Positions 41,965-50,343 of a DNA stretch of 64,000 nt are shown here, in pieces (positions within the stretch are counted from its first letter, which is position 1; each line of letters opens with the position of its first letter). The stretch comes from Devosia sp. 67-54 (GTDB taxonomy: Bacteria > Pseudomonadota > Alphaproteobacteria > Rhizobiales > Devosiaceae): the NCBI RefSeq assembly GCF_001899075.1, contig NZ_MKVA01000005.1, forward strand, positions 434,001 through 498,000. The letters run 5' to 3'. The notes beneath the pieces are model-generated. The model saw only the letters and a list, made by a program, of their open reading frames with translations. It had not been told where the DNA came from and did not search any database. The position numbers were made by a program, and so were the translations under genes.

Positions 41965-41976
41965 CGGTCAGCCTCC

Positions 41977-42762
41977 TCAGCGCATCTGGCTTACCGACGA
42001 GAGCATCTCGTCGGCGCCGGTGATGACGCGGGCGTTCATTTCGTAGGCGCGCTGCGCGGCGATCAGGTCGGCGATCTCGGTCACCGGGTTGACGTTGGCC
42101 TGTTCGAGATAGCCCTGCATCAGATGGCCCATGCCGTCGGAATTGGGCGTGCCGGCCTGGGCGGCGCCGCTGGCGGCGGTCTCGACGAAATTGTTGTCGC
42201 CGACGGATTCGAGTCCCGACGGATTGACGAAGCGGTAGAGCTGCAACTGGCCCAATTGCGTCGGCGTCGTGGAGGTGCCGACATAGGCCTGGACGATGCC
42301 GTCGGCGCTGATCGAGATCGAGTTGGCGTTGTCGGGAATGGTGATGCCGGGCTGCACCTGGTAGCCGTCGACATTGACCAGGAGGCCGTTGGGGCTGCGG
42401 TCGAACGAGCCGTCGCGGGTGTAGCCGGTGCGGCCGTCGGGCAATTGGATGGCAAAATAGCCTTCGCCGGACACGGCGAGGTCGAGGTCCTTTTCCGTCG
42501 GGTTGACCGTGCCCTGGCTCATCACGCGCGGTGTCGCGGCGGTCTTGACGCCGGAGCCCACCTCGATGCCGACCGGCGCGGTGGTGCCGGAGTCCGAGGT
42601 GCTGGCGCCGGCGCGTGCATATTGCTGGTACAGCAGGTCCTGGAATTCGGCGCGCTGGCGCTTGAAGCCAGTGGTGCGCATGTTGGCGATGTTGTTGGAG
42701 ATGATTTCGACGTTGCGTTCCTGGGCAGCCATGCCGGTGGACGCGATGTAGAGAGCTTTCAT
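41977..42762 (-). CDS. flgG: Flagellar distal rod protein FlgG
   Basis: The 261-residue rod protein starts MKALYIASTGMAAQERNVEIISNNIANMRTTGFKRQRAEF region and ends EQANVNPVTEIADLIAAQRAYEMNARVITGADEML, the FlgG signature. The length fits FlgG exactly. It lies between flgF and flgA in one unit. Confidence 0.97.
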   Translation of the reverse strand: MKALYIASTGMAAQERNVEIISNNIANMRTTGFKRQRAEFQDLLYQQYARAGASTSDSGTTAPVGIEVGSGVKTAATPRVMSQGTVNPTEKDLDLAVSGEGYFAIQLPDGRTGYTRDGSFDRSPNGLLVNVDGYQVQPGITIPDNANSISISADGIVQAYVGTSTTPTQLGQLQLYRFVNPSGLESVGDNNFVETAASGAAQAGTPNSDGMGHLMQGYLEQANVNPVTEIADLIAAQRAYEMNARVITGADEMLSSVSQMR

Positions 42763-42775
42763 CTTTTCCTCCGGC

Positions 42776-43513
42776 TCAGGCGGTCATGTCGCCGAGCTTC
42801 TGCACGGCAGTGGAGCGCAGTTCGTCCTGGCGCTGCATGATGCCGGCCAGTGTCTGATAGGCACGCTCGATGCGGATCATGTCGGCCATCGACTGCACGC
42901 CCGAAACGTTGGAGCGTTCGACGGCGCCCTGGACCACGACGGTGTTGGTGGCCGGCGTGCCGGCCGGCCCCGAATAGTAGTTGTTGCCTTCACGGGCCAG
43001 CACCTGCGGGTTGCCGAACTCGACCAGCGCCAGCTTGCCCTTGCTGCCCTGGCTGGTGCTGATGCTGCCGTCCCTACTGATGGCGATGTCGGTGTCGGCG
43101 CTGTCGAAGGTGATGGGGCCGGAGCTGCCCAGCACCGGGTTGCCGGCGAGGTCGACCAGGGTGCCCTTGGCATCGATCTGCAGCGAGCCGTTCTTGCTGT
43201 AGCGCGGGCCGGCGGGCGTCTGCACGGTGAGGAAGCCCTCGCCGCTGAGCGCCACGTCGAGCGGGTTGCCGGTCTGCTCGATCGAGCCGGTCGACATGTC
43301 GTGGATGGTCGACCAGTCCTCGGTGTAGTGCACGATGTCGTCGCTGCCGGCGAAGTCGTTGTCGCGGGCGACCGGCATCAGATAGTCCTGGAACAACATG
43401 CTCTCGGACTTGAAGCCGGTGGTGTTGATGTTGGCCATGTTGTTGGCCACGACATCCATCTGGCGCTGCAACGCGATCTGTCGCGAGAGCGAAACTAGCT
43501 GCGCATTTTCCAT
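42776..43513 (-). CDS. flgF: Flagellar proximal rod protein FlgF
   Basis: The 245-residue rod protein starts with SLSRQIALQRQMDVVANNMANINTTGFKSE and ends with RSNVSGVQSMADMIRIERAYQTLAGIM. It is the first gene of the flgF-flgG-flgA-flgH unit. ATG 43513 opens the conserved helix, and the longer in-frame extension is arginine-rich. The 276-base gap before fliL holds a CGGCA dyad and a CtrA-like box. Confidence 0.95.
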   Translation of the reverse strand: MENAQLVSLSRQIALQRQMDVVANNMANINTTGFKSESMLFQDYLMPVARDNDFAGSDDIVHYTEDWSTIHDMSTGSIEQTGNPLDVALSGEGFLTVQTPAGPRYSKNGSLQIDAKGTLVDLAGNPVLGSSGPITFDSADTDIAISRDGSISTSQGSKGKLALVEFGNPQVLAREGNNYYSGPAGTPATNTVVVQGAVERSNVSGVQSMADMIRIERAYQTLAGIMQRQDELRSTAVQKLGDMTA

Positions 43514-43687
43514 TCGCGCATATCCCCGTCGTCTGTCCCCGAAGCGTTCCACCTCCCCAGGCGGGTCGCCTCGGCGTTAACAGTGCAGAAACCGTGCCAA
43601 AGCAAAAAGCTCAACGATTTCAGCGATGTCCAACATTCGCCCGGTTCGCGGCGCTAGACCCTGCGGTGCCCCGCGGCAAGAACGACC

Positions 43688-43702
43688 CGGCAAATTCTGC
43701 CG
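43688..43702. promoter_or_regulatory. CGGCA dyad between flgF and fliL
   Basis: CGGCAAATTCTGCCG fits the 15-base consensus fully. It lies 14 bases before the CtrA-like box at 43717 and 87 bases before fliL. Both divergent operons could be controlled from here. Confidence 0.6.
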
Positions 43703-43716
43703 CTTTGGGACAGTTG

Positions 43717-43731
43717 GTAAGGGATCGTTAA
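43717..43731. promoter_or_regulatory. CtrA-like box GTAA-N7-TTAA between flgF and fliL
   Basis: GTAA (43717-43720) and TTAA (43728-43731) are spaced by 7 bases (GGGATCG), with one mismatch from TTAA-N7-TTAA. It is 58 bases upstream of fliL, the usual distance for a CtrA box at a -35 region. Confidence 0.55.
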
Positions 43732-43789
43732 CCAACAGACGCTTAGCTGCATCGGGAAGCGGAATCGTCCGGATTTGCGGGGGTTTGCC

Positions 43790-44296
43790 ATGGCTGTCGA
43801 CGCCGAGGCGGAAGACGGGGACGGCGAGGGCCAGGTTGCCGCCAAGCGCGGCATCCCGCGGCGACTCCTGATCATCGGTGCCGCCGGACTGATCGTCCTG
43901 CTCCTGGCTGGAGCGGCGCTCTATTTCTTCGTGTTCGCCGGACGCTCGAGCGATGCGGCGCGGGCGCAAGCCGCGGCGGTGCTCGACAGCTTCATCTTCA
44001 ACCTGCCGACGATGACGGTGAATCTGGCGCCGGACGAGGGGGCCAAGACCGACCAGTTCCTGAAGCTCACGGTGGCGCTGGAAGTCGCCAATGAGGGCGT
44101 GATGAAGGACATCCAGCCGCGCATGGCCAAGGTGATCGACGCCTTCCAGGTGTACCTGCGCGAGCTGCGCAAGAGCGACCTCGAAGGGTCCGAAGGCGTC
44201 TACCGGCTGAAGGAGGAATTGCGGCGGCGCATCAACGTCGCGATCTTCCCGGCGCAGATCGACGGCATCCTGTTCAAGGAAATCCTGGTGCAGTGA
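43790..44296 (+). CDS. fliL: Flagellar basal-body-associated protein FliL
   Basis: The 168-residue protein has one membrane helix (about 25-50, RRLLIIGAAGLIVLLLAGAALYFFVF) and a periplasmic domain with FIFNLPTMTVNLA and the C-terminal LKEELRRRINVAIFPAQIDGILFKEILVQ, the FliL hallmark. FliL surrounds the stator in the inner membrane. It is translationally coupled to fliM by TGATG. Confidence 0.95.
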   Translation: MAVDAEAEDGDGEGQVAAKRGIPRRLLIIGAAGLIVLLLAGAALYFFVFAGRSSDAARAQAAAVLDSFIFNLPTMTVNLAPDEGAKTDQFLKLTVALEVANEGVMKDIQPRMAKVIDAFQVYLRELRKSDLEGSEGVYRLKEELRRRINVAIFPAQIDGILFKEILVQ

Positions 44297-45438
44297 TGGC
44301 GGGGCCGCAGGACCAGGACAAGCTCGCCGAAAGCTGGAACCCCAATGTAGGGGCGGATGGCGACGGCATTTCCGCCGACTGGGCGGCGATGCTGGAGAGC
44401 GACGGCGCCGGCGCGTCGCCGTCCGACGGCACCGACCGGGTGCTCAACCAGGACGAGATCGACAGCCTGCTGGGGTTCGACGCCAACACCACCAGCAATG
44501 TCGAGCTCACGGGCGTGCAGGCGCTGATCAATTCAGCGCTGGTGTCGTACGAGCGCCTGCCGATGCTCGAAATCGTCTTCGACCGGCTGGTGCGGCTGGC
44601 GACGACGAGTCTCAGGAACTTCACCTCGGACAATGTCGAAGTGTCGATGGAGTCGATCTCCTCGGTGCGCTTCGGCGACTATCTGAACTCCATTCCACTG
44701 CCGGCGATCCTCAGCGTCATCAAGGCCGAGGAATGGGACAATTTCGGCCTGCTCACCGTCGACAGCAACCTTATCTACTCGATGATCGACGTGCTCCTGG
44801 GCGGGCGGCGCGTCGGCGGGCAGATCCGCGTCGAGGGGCGGCCCTACACCACCATCGAGATGGCGCTGGCGCGGCGCATGATCGAGGTGATCCTCGAGGA
44901 CACGCACAAGGCGTTCGCGCCGGTGACCGAGGTCAATTTCCGGCTGGAGCGGCTCGAGACCAATCCGCGCTTCGCCGCGATCTCGCGTCCGGCCAATGCG
45001 GCGATCCTGATCGAGCTCAGGATCGAGATGGACGATCGCGGCGGCAAGATCGAAATCCTGCTGCCCTATGCCACGATCGAGCCCATCCGCGAGCAATTGC
45101 TGCAGATGTACATGGGCGAGAAGTTCGGCCGCGACCCGATCTGGGAAGGCCATCTCGCCACCGAGGTCTATGCCGCCGACGTGACGCTCGATGCGGTGCT
45201 GCACGAGTTCGACCTGCCGCTCAGCCGGGCGCTGGCGCTGGCGCCGGGCGAGACCATCATGTTCGACCGCACGCCGCACGATCCGGTGACGCTGCGCTGC
45301 GGGGACGTCGAGCTGACCGAGGCCCTGATGGGGCATATCGGCAATCATGTATCGGTGCGCGTGACGCGCCCCCTCAACCCGCCCAAGGTGACCATGGCGG
45401 CGTTCGAGGCGCTGGACAAATCCGAGGAGGGTCGGTGA
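44296..45438 (+). CDS. fliM: Flagellar motor switch protein FliM
   Basis: The 380-residue C-ring protein has an N-terminal tail with LNQDEIDSLLGFD (the usual CheY-binding/LSQxEIDALL motif), the middle domain (LEIVFDRLVRLATTSLRNF, SLIYSMIDVLLGG region) and a C-terminal SpoA-like domain (LSRALALAPGETIMFDR). GTG 44293 in the same frame is an alternative start, but ATG 44296 overlaps the fliL stop. It is followed by the DUF6468 gene with a 4-base overlap. Confidence 0.96.
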   Translation: MAGPQDQDKLAESWNPNVGADGDGISADWAAMLESDGAGASPSDGTDRVLNQDEIDSLLGFDANTTSNVELTGVQALINSALVSYERLPMLEIVFDRLVRLATTSLRNFTSDNVEVSMESISSVRFGDYLNSIPLPAILSVIKAEEWDNFGLLTVDSNLIYSMIDVLLGGRRVGGQIRVEGRPYTTIEMALARRMIEVILEDTHKAFAPVTEVNFRLERLETNPRFAAISRPANAAILIELRIEMDDRGGKIEILLPYATIEPIREQLLQMYMGEKFGRDPIWEGHLATEVYAADVTLDAVLHEFDLPLSRALALAPGETIMFDRTPHDPVTLRCGDVELTEALMGHIGNHVSVRVTRPLNPPKVTMAAFEALDKSEEGR

Positions 45439-45905
45439 TCGTGGGCTTCAACCTTGGGATGCTGGTGGAGGGGTCGGTGGCGGTGCTGCTCGCCGTCACC
45501 ATCGGCTATTGCGCCATCCTCAACCAGCGGTTGAAGCGCCTGCACTCGGACCGCGAGACGCTGGCCAAGATGGTCTCCGACCTGGTGCAGGCGACGGGCC
45601 TTGCCAATGCGGCGATCACCGAGCTCAAGACGGCGGCGCTCGAAGCCGACGCCAAGCTCAACGACCGGCTGGTGCAGGCCAGGGAACTCGAGGCGGAGTT
45701 GCACGCGCAGGTGTCGAGCGGCTCGCAGCTCATCGAAAAAATTGCGCGCATCACCGCGGCCGCCAAGACGCAGCCTTTGCCCGACGCACCGGCGGCAAAG
45801 CCCGAGCCGGCCAAGCCGGCGGTGGCGGTCGAGCCGCAGAGCCGGCTGCATTCGGCGCTGCAGCAGCTCGCCATGCGGCCCGGTATCGGAGGCAAGGCCG
45901 CTTGA
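45435..45905 (+). CDS. DUF6468 flagellar-cluster protein
   Basis: The 156-residue protein has an N-terminal membrane helix (about 6-27), a coiled region (LNQRLKRLHSDRETLAKMVSDLVQATGLANAAITELKTAALEADAKL) and a proline-rich tail. It matches DUF6468, which alphaproteobacteria carry next to fliM. No biochemical role is known to me. GTG 45435 overlaps the fliM stop. The next gene starts at a TTG overlapping its TGA. It may touch the motor from the inner membrane. Confidence 0.78.
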   Translation: MIVGFNLGMLVEGSVAVLLAVTIGYCAILNQRLKRLHSDRETLAKMVSDLVQATGLANAAITELKTAALEADAKLNDRLVQARELEAELHAQVSSGSQLIEKIARITAAAKTQPLPDAPAAKPEPAKPAVAVEPQSRLHSALQQLAMRPGIGGKAA

Positions 45906-46873
45906 GATCGATCCGCCTCCTACCGGTCGTCATCTTCGCCGCGCTGGCGCTCCTGGTCTTCAAGGGGATCGGGCTCGTCACCAATGGCGGCTACGTGCTG
46001 ACCGGACCGGTGGCGGTGGTGGCCGAGGAGAGCGACACGCCCAGCGCCGATGCGACCATCGCGACGCCATCCGAGGCGACGATGGCCGACACCAGCCCGA
46101 CCATGGACGATTCCCAGCCGACGCTCGCCACCAAGGTCGACGCACCGCCGCCGGTGGCGAGCAGCCACGAAGCGGCCGCGTCGTCGGCGGCGGCCTCGTC
46201 GGCGGCGGCCGACGCCAGCACCTCGTCCTCGGCCGCGAGCGCCGTCGAGGCGTGTCCGCCCGAGGGCGCGCCTGCCGCGGCCAGCCAGCCGGAGGCGGCA
46301 TTGCCCGCGGGCTGCCAGGCCGCGTCCGCGCCGGTCAACGCGCATGGCGATGCGCTGCCGACCGTCCGCACGGCCACGGGCGCGGTGGAGCCGCTCAGTG
46401 CGGTCGACGGCGACAACAGCGAGCAGGCGCTGCTGGCGCGGCTCGGCGAGCGGCGAGCGCAGCTCGACAAGCGCGAGGCGGATCTGGCGATGCGCGAGTC
46501 GCTGGTGGCGGCGGCGGAAAAGAAGCTCGACGAGCGCACCAAGGAACTGGCGGCGCTGCAGCAGCAGGTGGCCAGCCTGGTCGACCAGAAGCAGGCGTCC
46601 GAGGCGGCCAATTTCAAGGCGATCGTGTCGATGTACGAGACGATGAAGCCCAAGGACGCGGCCAAGATCTTCGATACGCTCGACCTCAACGTGCTGATCA
46701 AGGTGGCGCAGGCGATGAATCCGCGGAAGATGTCGCCGATCCTCGCCGCGATGAGCGCGGCGCCGGCGCAGGCGCTGACCACGGCGCTGGCGACCACCGG
46801 CGACACCGATACGGTCGCGCAGGTGGCCGGCGGCCAGGACCTGTCGCAGTTGCCGCAGATCGTCGGCCACTAA
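45902..46873 (+). CDS. motE: MotE-like flagellar protein
   Basis: The 323-residue protein has an N-terminal membrane helix (about 4-24), a long Ala/Ser/Pro-rich linker (about 40-170), a coiled coil (ALLARLGERRAQLDKREADLAMRESLVAAAEKKLDERTKELAALQQQV) and a C-terminal MgtE-N-like domain (YETMKPKDAAKIFDTLDLNVLIKVAQAMNPRKMSPILAAM). MotE is a periplasmic chaperone of MotC in Sinorhizobium. I infer a similar role for the partner encoded just downstream. TTG 45902 overlaps the DUF6468 stop. Confidence 0.8.
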   Translation: MRSIRLLPVVIFAALALLVFKGIGLVTNGGYVLTGPVAVVAEESDTPSADATIATPSEATMADTSPTMDDSQPTLATKVDAPPPVASSHEAAASSAAASSAAADASTSSSAASAVEACPPEGAPAAASQPEAALPAGCQAASAPVNAHGDALPTVRTATGAVEPLSAVDGDNSEQALLARLGERRAQLDKREADLAMRESLVAAAEKKLDERTKELAALQQQVASLVDQKQASEAANFKAIVSMYETMKPKDAAKIFDTLDLNVLIKVAQAMNPRKMSPILAAMSAAPAQALTTALATTGDTDTVAQVAGGQDLSQLPQIVGH

Positions 46874-46915
46874 GGCGCCGCCGCCACCGCAAGGCCCCGG
46901 AAAATCCATGCTGTC

Positions 46916-46930
46916 TTAGGCGCGCGTTAA
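46916..46930 (+). promoter_or_regulatory. CtrA-like box TTAG-N7-TTAA before the TPR giant
   Basis: TTAG (46916-46919) and TTAA (46927-46930) are separated by 7 bases, with one mismatch from the CtrA consensus. Another TTAA lies at 46947-46950. The TPR gene starts at 46986, so it may have its own promoter although it follows motE by 112 bases. Confidence 0.45.
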
Positions 46931-46985
46931 GCCGCCGCCGCTATGCTTAACGCCTGTTTGCGTATGCGTTGAGTAGCGGCCGGCG

Positions 46986-49900
46986 ATGAGTGAGTTTGTG
47001 CGGCGGGCGAGCGTGCCGGTGCGGCCAATCCTGGCCGTGCTGGCTTGGCTTGCCCTCGCCTTCGCCGCGACCGCCGACGACCGCGTGCAACTCCAGGCCA
47101 CGGCCGAGACCGGCTTCGGGCGGCTGGTGCTGGAGTTTTCGACCCGCCTCGACCTGCCGGGCTACAAGATCAACTACGACAACAACGTGCTTGCCGTGAC
47201 CTTCTCGGGGCCGGTGAACATGGCGATGCCGGACATGGCGTCGACGCTGCCGCAATACCTCACCATCGGCCGCGTCGATCCGGACGGCAAGGGCGTGCGC
47301 TTCGGGCTCCGGAACCCGGTGACCATCCACAGCATGGAGGCGGGCGAAAAGCTGTTCATCGACCTGCTGCCGGTCGGCTGGCAGGGGCTGCCGCCGTCGC
47401 TGCCGCCGGAGGTGGTGGCGGATTTGGCGCGCCGCGCCAAGAATGCGGAGATCCTCGCCGAGCAGCGCCGCAAGGCGGAAGACGCCAAGGCGCTCAATCC
47501 GCGCGCGACCATCCATATCGGGCATAATCCGACGTTCTACCGCGCCGAGTTCGACTGGAGCACCGACACCAAGGCGGAGTTCAGCCAGGAGGGCAACACC
47601 GCCACGATCACCTTCGACTGGCCGGTGGCGGTGGATGTCGCCGACCTCGCGGCCGACATGCCGGCGCAGATCACCGCCGTCACCAATTCGGTGTCGCCGG
47701 CGGGCAGCTCGGTGGTGCTGACCCTCGCCGACGGCGTCGCGCCGCGCTTTTATGCGGCGGACCCGCAGCATTTCACCTTCGACGTGGACCTCGCGCCGGC
47801 CGAGATCGACAAGAACCGCGTGACCGCCGAAGTGGCGGCGAAGCGGGCCGAGGCTGAAGCGGCCGCCGAGGCGGCTCGGCAGGCGCAAAGCCAGACCTCG
47901 GCGTCGGCCGAGCTGCAGGCCACGCAAGGCACCGACGCACCGACCGGCGCGGCGATCACGCCGAAGATCGACATGGTCTCGGGGACGGTGCGCATGATGT
48001 TCCCGTTCGAGCGCGACACGGCCTCGGCCGTGTTCCGGCGCGGCAATACGCTGTGGATGCTGTTCGACACTCCGACGCAGATCAACCAGCCGGCGCAATC
48101 GCCGGCGCTGTCGTCGATCGCGTCGGCCTTCGAGGTGACGTCGGCGGGAGAGACGCAGATCGTGCGGGTCGACCTGTCGACGGCCAAGCTCGCGACGCTG
48201 GCGTCGGAGGGGCGGTCATGGGTGCTGTCGATCGGCGACGTGCTGCTGGATGCGACCGAGCCGCTGGAGATGAAGCGCAGCCGCGACCAGGACGGGCATT
48301 TCGAAATGACGGCGCTGCTGGGCAAGCCGTACAAGGTGCACAGCTTCCGCGATCCGAATGTCGGCGACGTGCTCGACATCGTCACCGCCTATCCGCCGGC
48401 GCGCGGCACGGTGCGCGATCTCAGCTATGTCGATTTCGACGCGCTGCGCTCGGTGCACGGGCTGGTGGTGCGGCCGGACAATGACGAGCTCAAGGTGAGC
48501 ATCGTCGACGACCACGCGCTGATTTCGTCGCCGGACGGGCTGTTCCTGTCGGACCAGAACGGGCCGCGGGCGCTCGATGCGGGGCGGGCGTCGGAAGTGC
48601 GCGACAGCTTCGTCGATTTCGCGGCGCTGAAGCAGGACAATCCGGCGGTGTTCAGCAAGCACGCCGAGGATCTGAGCGAGGTGGCGGCGAGCAAGGAAGG
48701 GCAGGCGCGCGAGGTGGCGCGCCTGACGCTGGCGCAATACTATATCGGCAACCAGTTCGGGCCCGAGGCGCTCGGCGTCCTCAAGGTGCTGGAGCGCGAC
48801 CTCAAGACCGACGAGCTGCGCAAGAAGGTGCAGCTCAGCACTGCGATCGCCGACGTCATCGCCTATCGGCCCACCGACGCGCTGGCGATCCTCAACAGCC
48901 CCGGCTTCGCCGACGAAGTCGACGCCCTGATGTGGCGGACGATCGCGCGCACCGCGGCGCACGACTATGCCGGCGCCCGCGCCGATGCGCTCGCCTCGGA
49001 TGCGGTGATCGAGAACTATCCGGTGTGGGTGCAGCAGAAATTCCTGTTCGCGGCGACCCGCGCCGCGCTCGAAACGAACGACCTCGCCTCGGCGCAGAAA
49101 TACCTCAAGCTGATCACCTTCGCGCAGCTCTCGCCCGAGGATGTGACGCTCTACCAGCTGTTCCAGGGACGCGTCGCCGAGAGCATGGGGCAGACGCAGC
49201 AGGCGCTCGACACCTACGGCCAGGTGATCGCCGCCGACGTGCGTCCGACCCATGCCGAGGCGGTGTACCGCACGCTGCTGCTGCTCAGGCAGACCGGCAA
49301 GATCGACCTCACCAAGGCGACGCAGACGCTCGCGGCCGAGGCGATCCTGTGGCGCGGCAACCCGCTCGAAGTCGACATGGACAAGCTCCTGGCTGAGCTC
49401 TATTTCGCCAACAAGGACTATCGGCTCGGCTTCGAGACGGCCCGGGACGCGGCGGCGCACAGCCCGCCGAGCAAGCCGGTCGACGATTTGCTGACCGAGA
49501 CGCAGCAGCAGTTCACCGACCTCTTCCTCAATGGCGGGGCGAGCCAGCTCGGCGACCTGGACGCGCTGAGCCTCTACTACGATTTCCGCGAGCTCACGCC
49601 GGCTGGCGCCAAGGGCGACGAGATGATCCGCAACCTCGCGCGGCGGCTGGTGCAGGTGGACCTGCTGGGGCAGGCGGCCGACCTGCTGCAATACCAGATC
49701 GACAACCGGCTGAAGGGCGTGGCGCAGGCGCAGGTGGCGGCGGACCTGGCGCTGATCCGCATCGCCAACCGCGACCCGGAAGGGGCGCTCAAGGCCCTCA
49801 ACCAGACGCGCATGGCCAATCTGTCGCCGACGCTGGAGCGGCAGCGCCGCATCCTCGAGGCGCGCGCGCTGATCGACGCCGACCGCGAAGACCTGGCGCT

Positions 49901-50336
49901 CGACCTGCTGGCCCGCATCGACGGCCGCGACGCCGATCTGCTGAAGGTGGACGGCTACTGGAAGGCCAAGAACTACAGCGCGGCGTCGGACCTGCTGGAA
50001 ACCATCTATTCCGCCGATCCGACCGAGCCGCTGAACCAGGACGCGCGGATGAACATCGTCAAGGCGGCGGTGGGTCTGGTGCTGGCCAACGATCCGCTGG
50101 GGATGAGCCGGCTGCGGGCGAAGTTCTCGGAGCGGCTGGCGCAGACGCCGGAAGGTCCGATGTTTGCCTACATCACCAGCCCGGACGCGCAGGTCACCGG
50201 GCTCGAATTCAAGGCGGCCGCCAAGGCGGTGGCGAGCATCGATACGGTCACCGGCTTCCTCAACGCCTACCGCAAGATCTATCCGGTCGATCCCAAGATC
50301 GCGCCGGCCGAGGCGAGCGCCAAGGCGGCGGTGTAG
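46986..50336 (+). CDS. Giant periplasmic TPR protein of the flagellar locus
   Basis: The 1116-residue protein has a signal peptide (about 1-30) and a repetitive N-terminal half with beta-rich, AMIN-like units (EFSTRLDLPGYKINYDNNVLAVTFSGPV and TITFDWPVAVDVADL). A coiled segment near 275-305 (AAKRAEAEAAAEAARQAQ) links to a helical half with TPR-like repeats (LALAQYYIG... TQQALDTYGQVIAADVRPTHAEAV... DLLQYQIDN) to about 1060. It lies directly after motE, so a motor-associated scaffold is likely. It might do the job of MotC or of PflA-type TPR proteins. I cannot name a family. It is convergent with fliP, ending 7 bases from it. Confidence 0.75.
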   Translation: MSEFVRRASVPVRPILAVLAWLALAFAATADDRVQLQATAETGFGRLVLEFSTRLDLPGYKINYDNNVLAVTFSGPVNMAMPDMASTLPQYLTIGRVDPDGKGVRFGLRNPVTIHSMEAGEKLFIDLLPVGWQGLPPSLPPEVVADLARRAKNAEILAEQRRKAEDAKALNPRATIHIGHNPTFYRAEFDWSTDTKAEFSQEGNTATITFDWPVAVDVADLAADMPAQITAVTNSVSPAGSSVVLTLADGVAPRFYAADPQHFTFDVDLAPAEIDKNRVTAEVAAKRAEAEAAAEAARQAQSQTSASAELQATQGTDAPTGAAITPKIDMVSGTVRMMFPFERDTASAVFRRGNTLWMLFDTPTQINQPAQSPALSSIASAFEVTSAGETQIVRVDLSTAKLATLASEGRSWVLSIGDVLLDATEPLEMKRSRDQDGHFEMTALLGKPYKVHSFRDPNVGDVLDIVTAYPPARGTVRDLSYVDFDALRSVHGLVVRPDNDELKVSIVDDHALISSPDGLFLSDQNGPRALDAGRASEVRDSFVDFAALKQDNPAVFSKHAEDLSEVAASKEGQAREVARLTLAQYYIGNQFGPEALGVLKVLERDLKTDELRKKVQLSTAIADVIAYRPTDALAILNSPGFADEVDALMWRTIARTAAHDYAGARADALASDAVIENYPVWVQQKFLFAATRAALETNDLASAQKYLKLITFAQLSPEDVTLYQLFQGRVAESMGQTQQALDTYGQVIAADVRPTHAEAVYRTLLLLRQTGKIDLTKATQTLAAEAILWRGNPLEVDMDKLLAELYFANKDYRLGFETARDAAAHSPPSKPVDDLLTETQQQFTDLFLNGGASQLGDLDALSLYYDFRELTPAGAKGDEMIRNLARRLVQVDLLGQAADLLQYQIDNRLKGVAQAQVAADLALIRIANRDPEGALKALNQTRMANLSPTLERQRRILEARALIDADREDLALDLLARIDGRDADLLKVDGYWKAKNYSAASDLLETIYSADPTEPLNQDARMNIVKAAVGLVLANDPLGMSRLRAKFSERLAQTPEGPMFAYITSPDAQVTGLEFKAAAKAVASIDTVTGFLNAYRKIYPVDPKIAPAEASAKAAV

Positions 50337-50343
50337 CCGGCGG

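Noticed and set aside
40267-42840. 857-codon plus-strand frame across flgH, flgA and flgG
   Set aside because: Opposite to three recognised flagellar genes and composed of low-complexity Gly/Arg/Ala/Asp.
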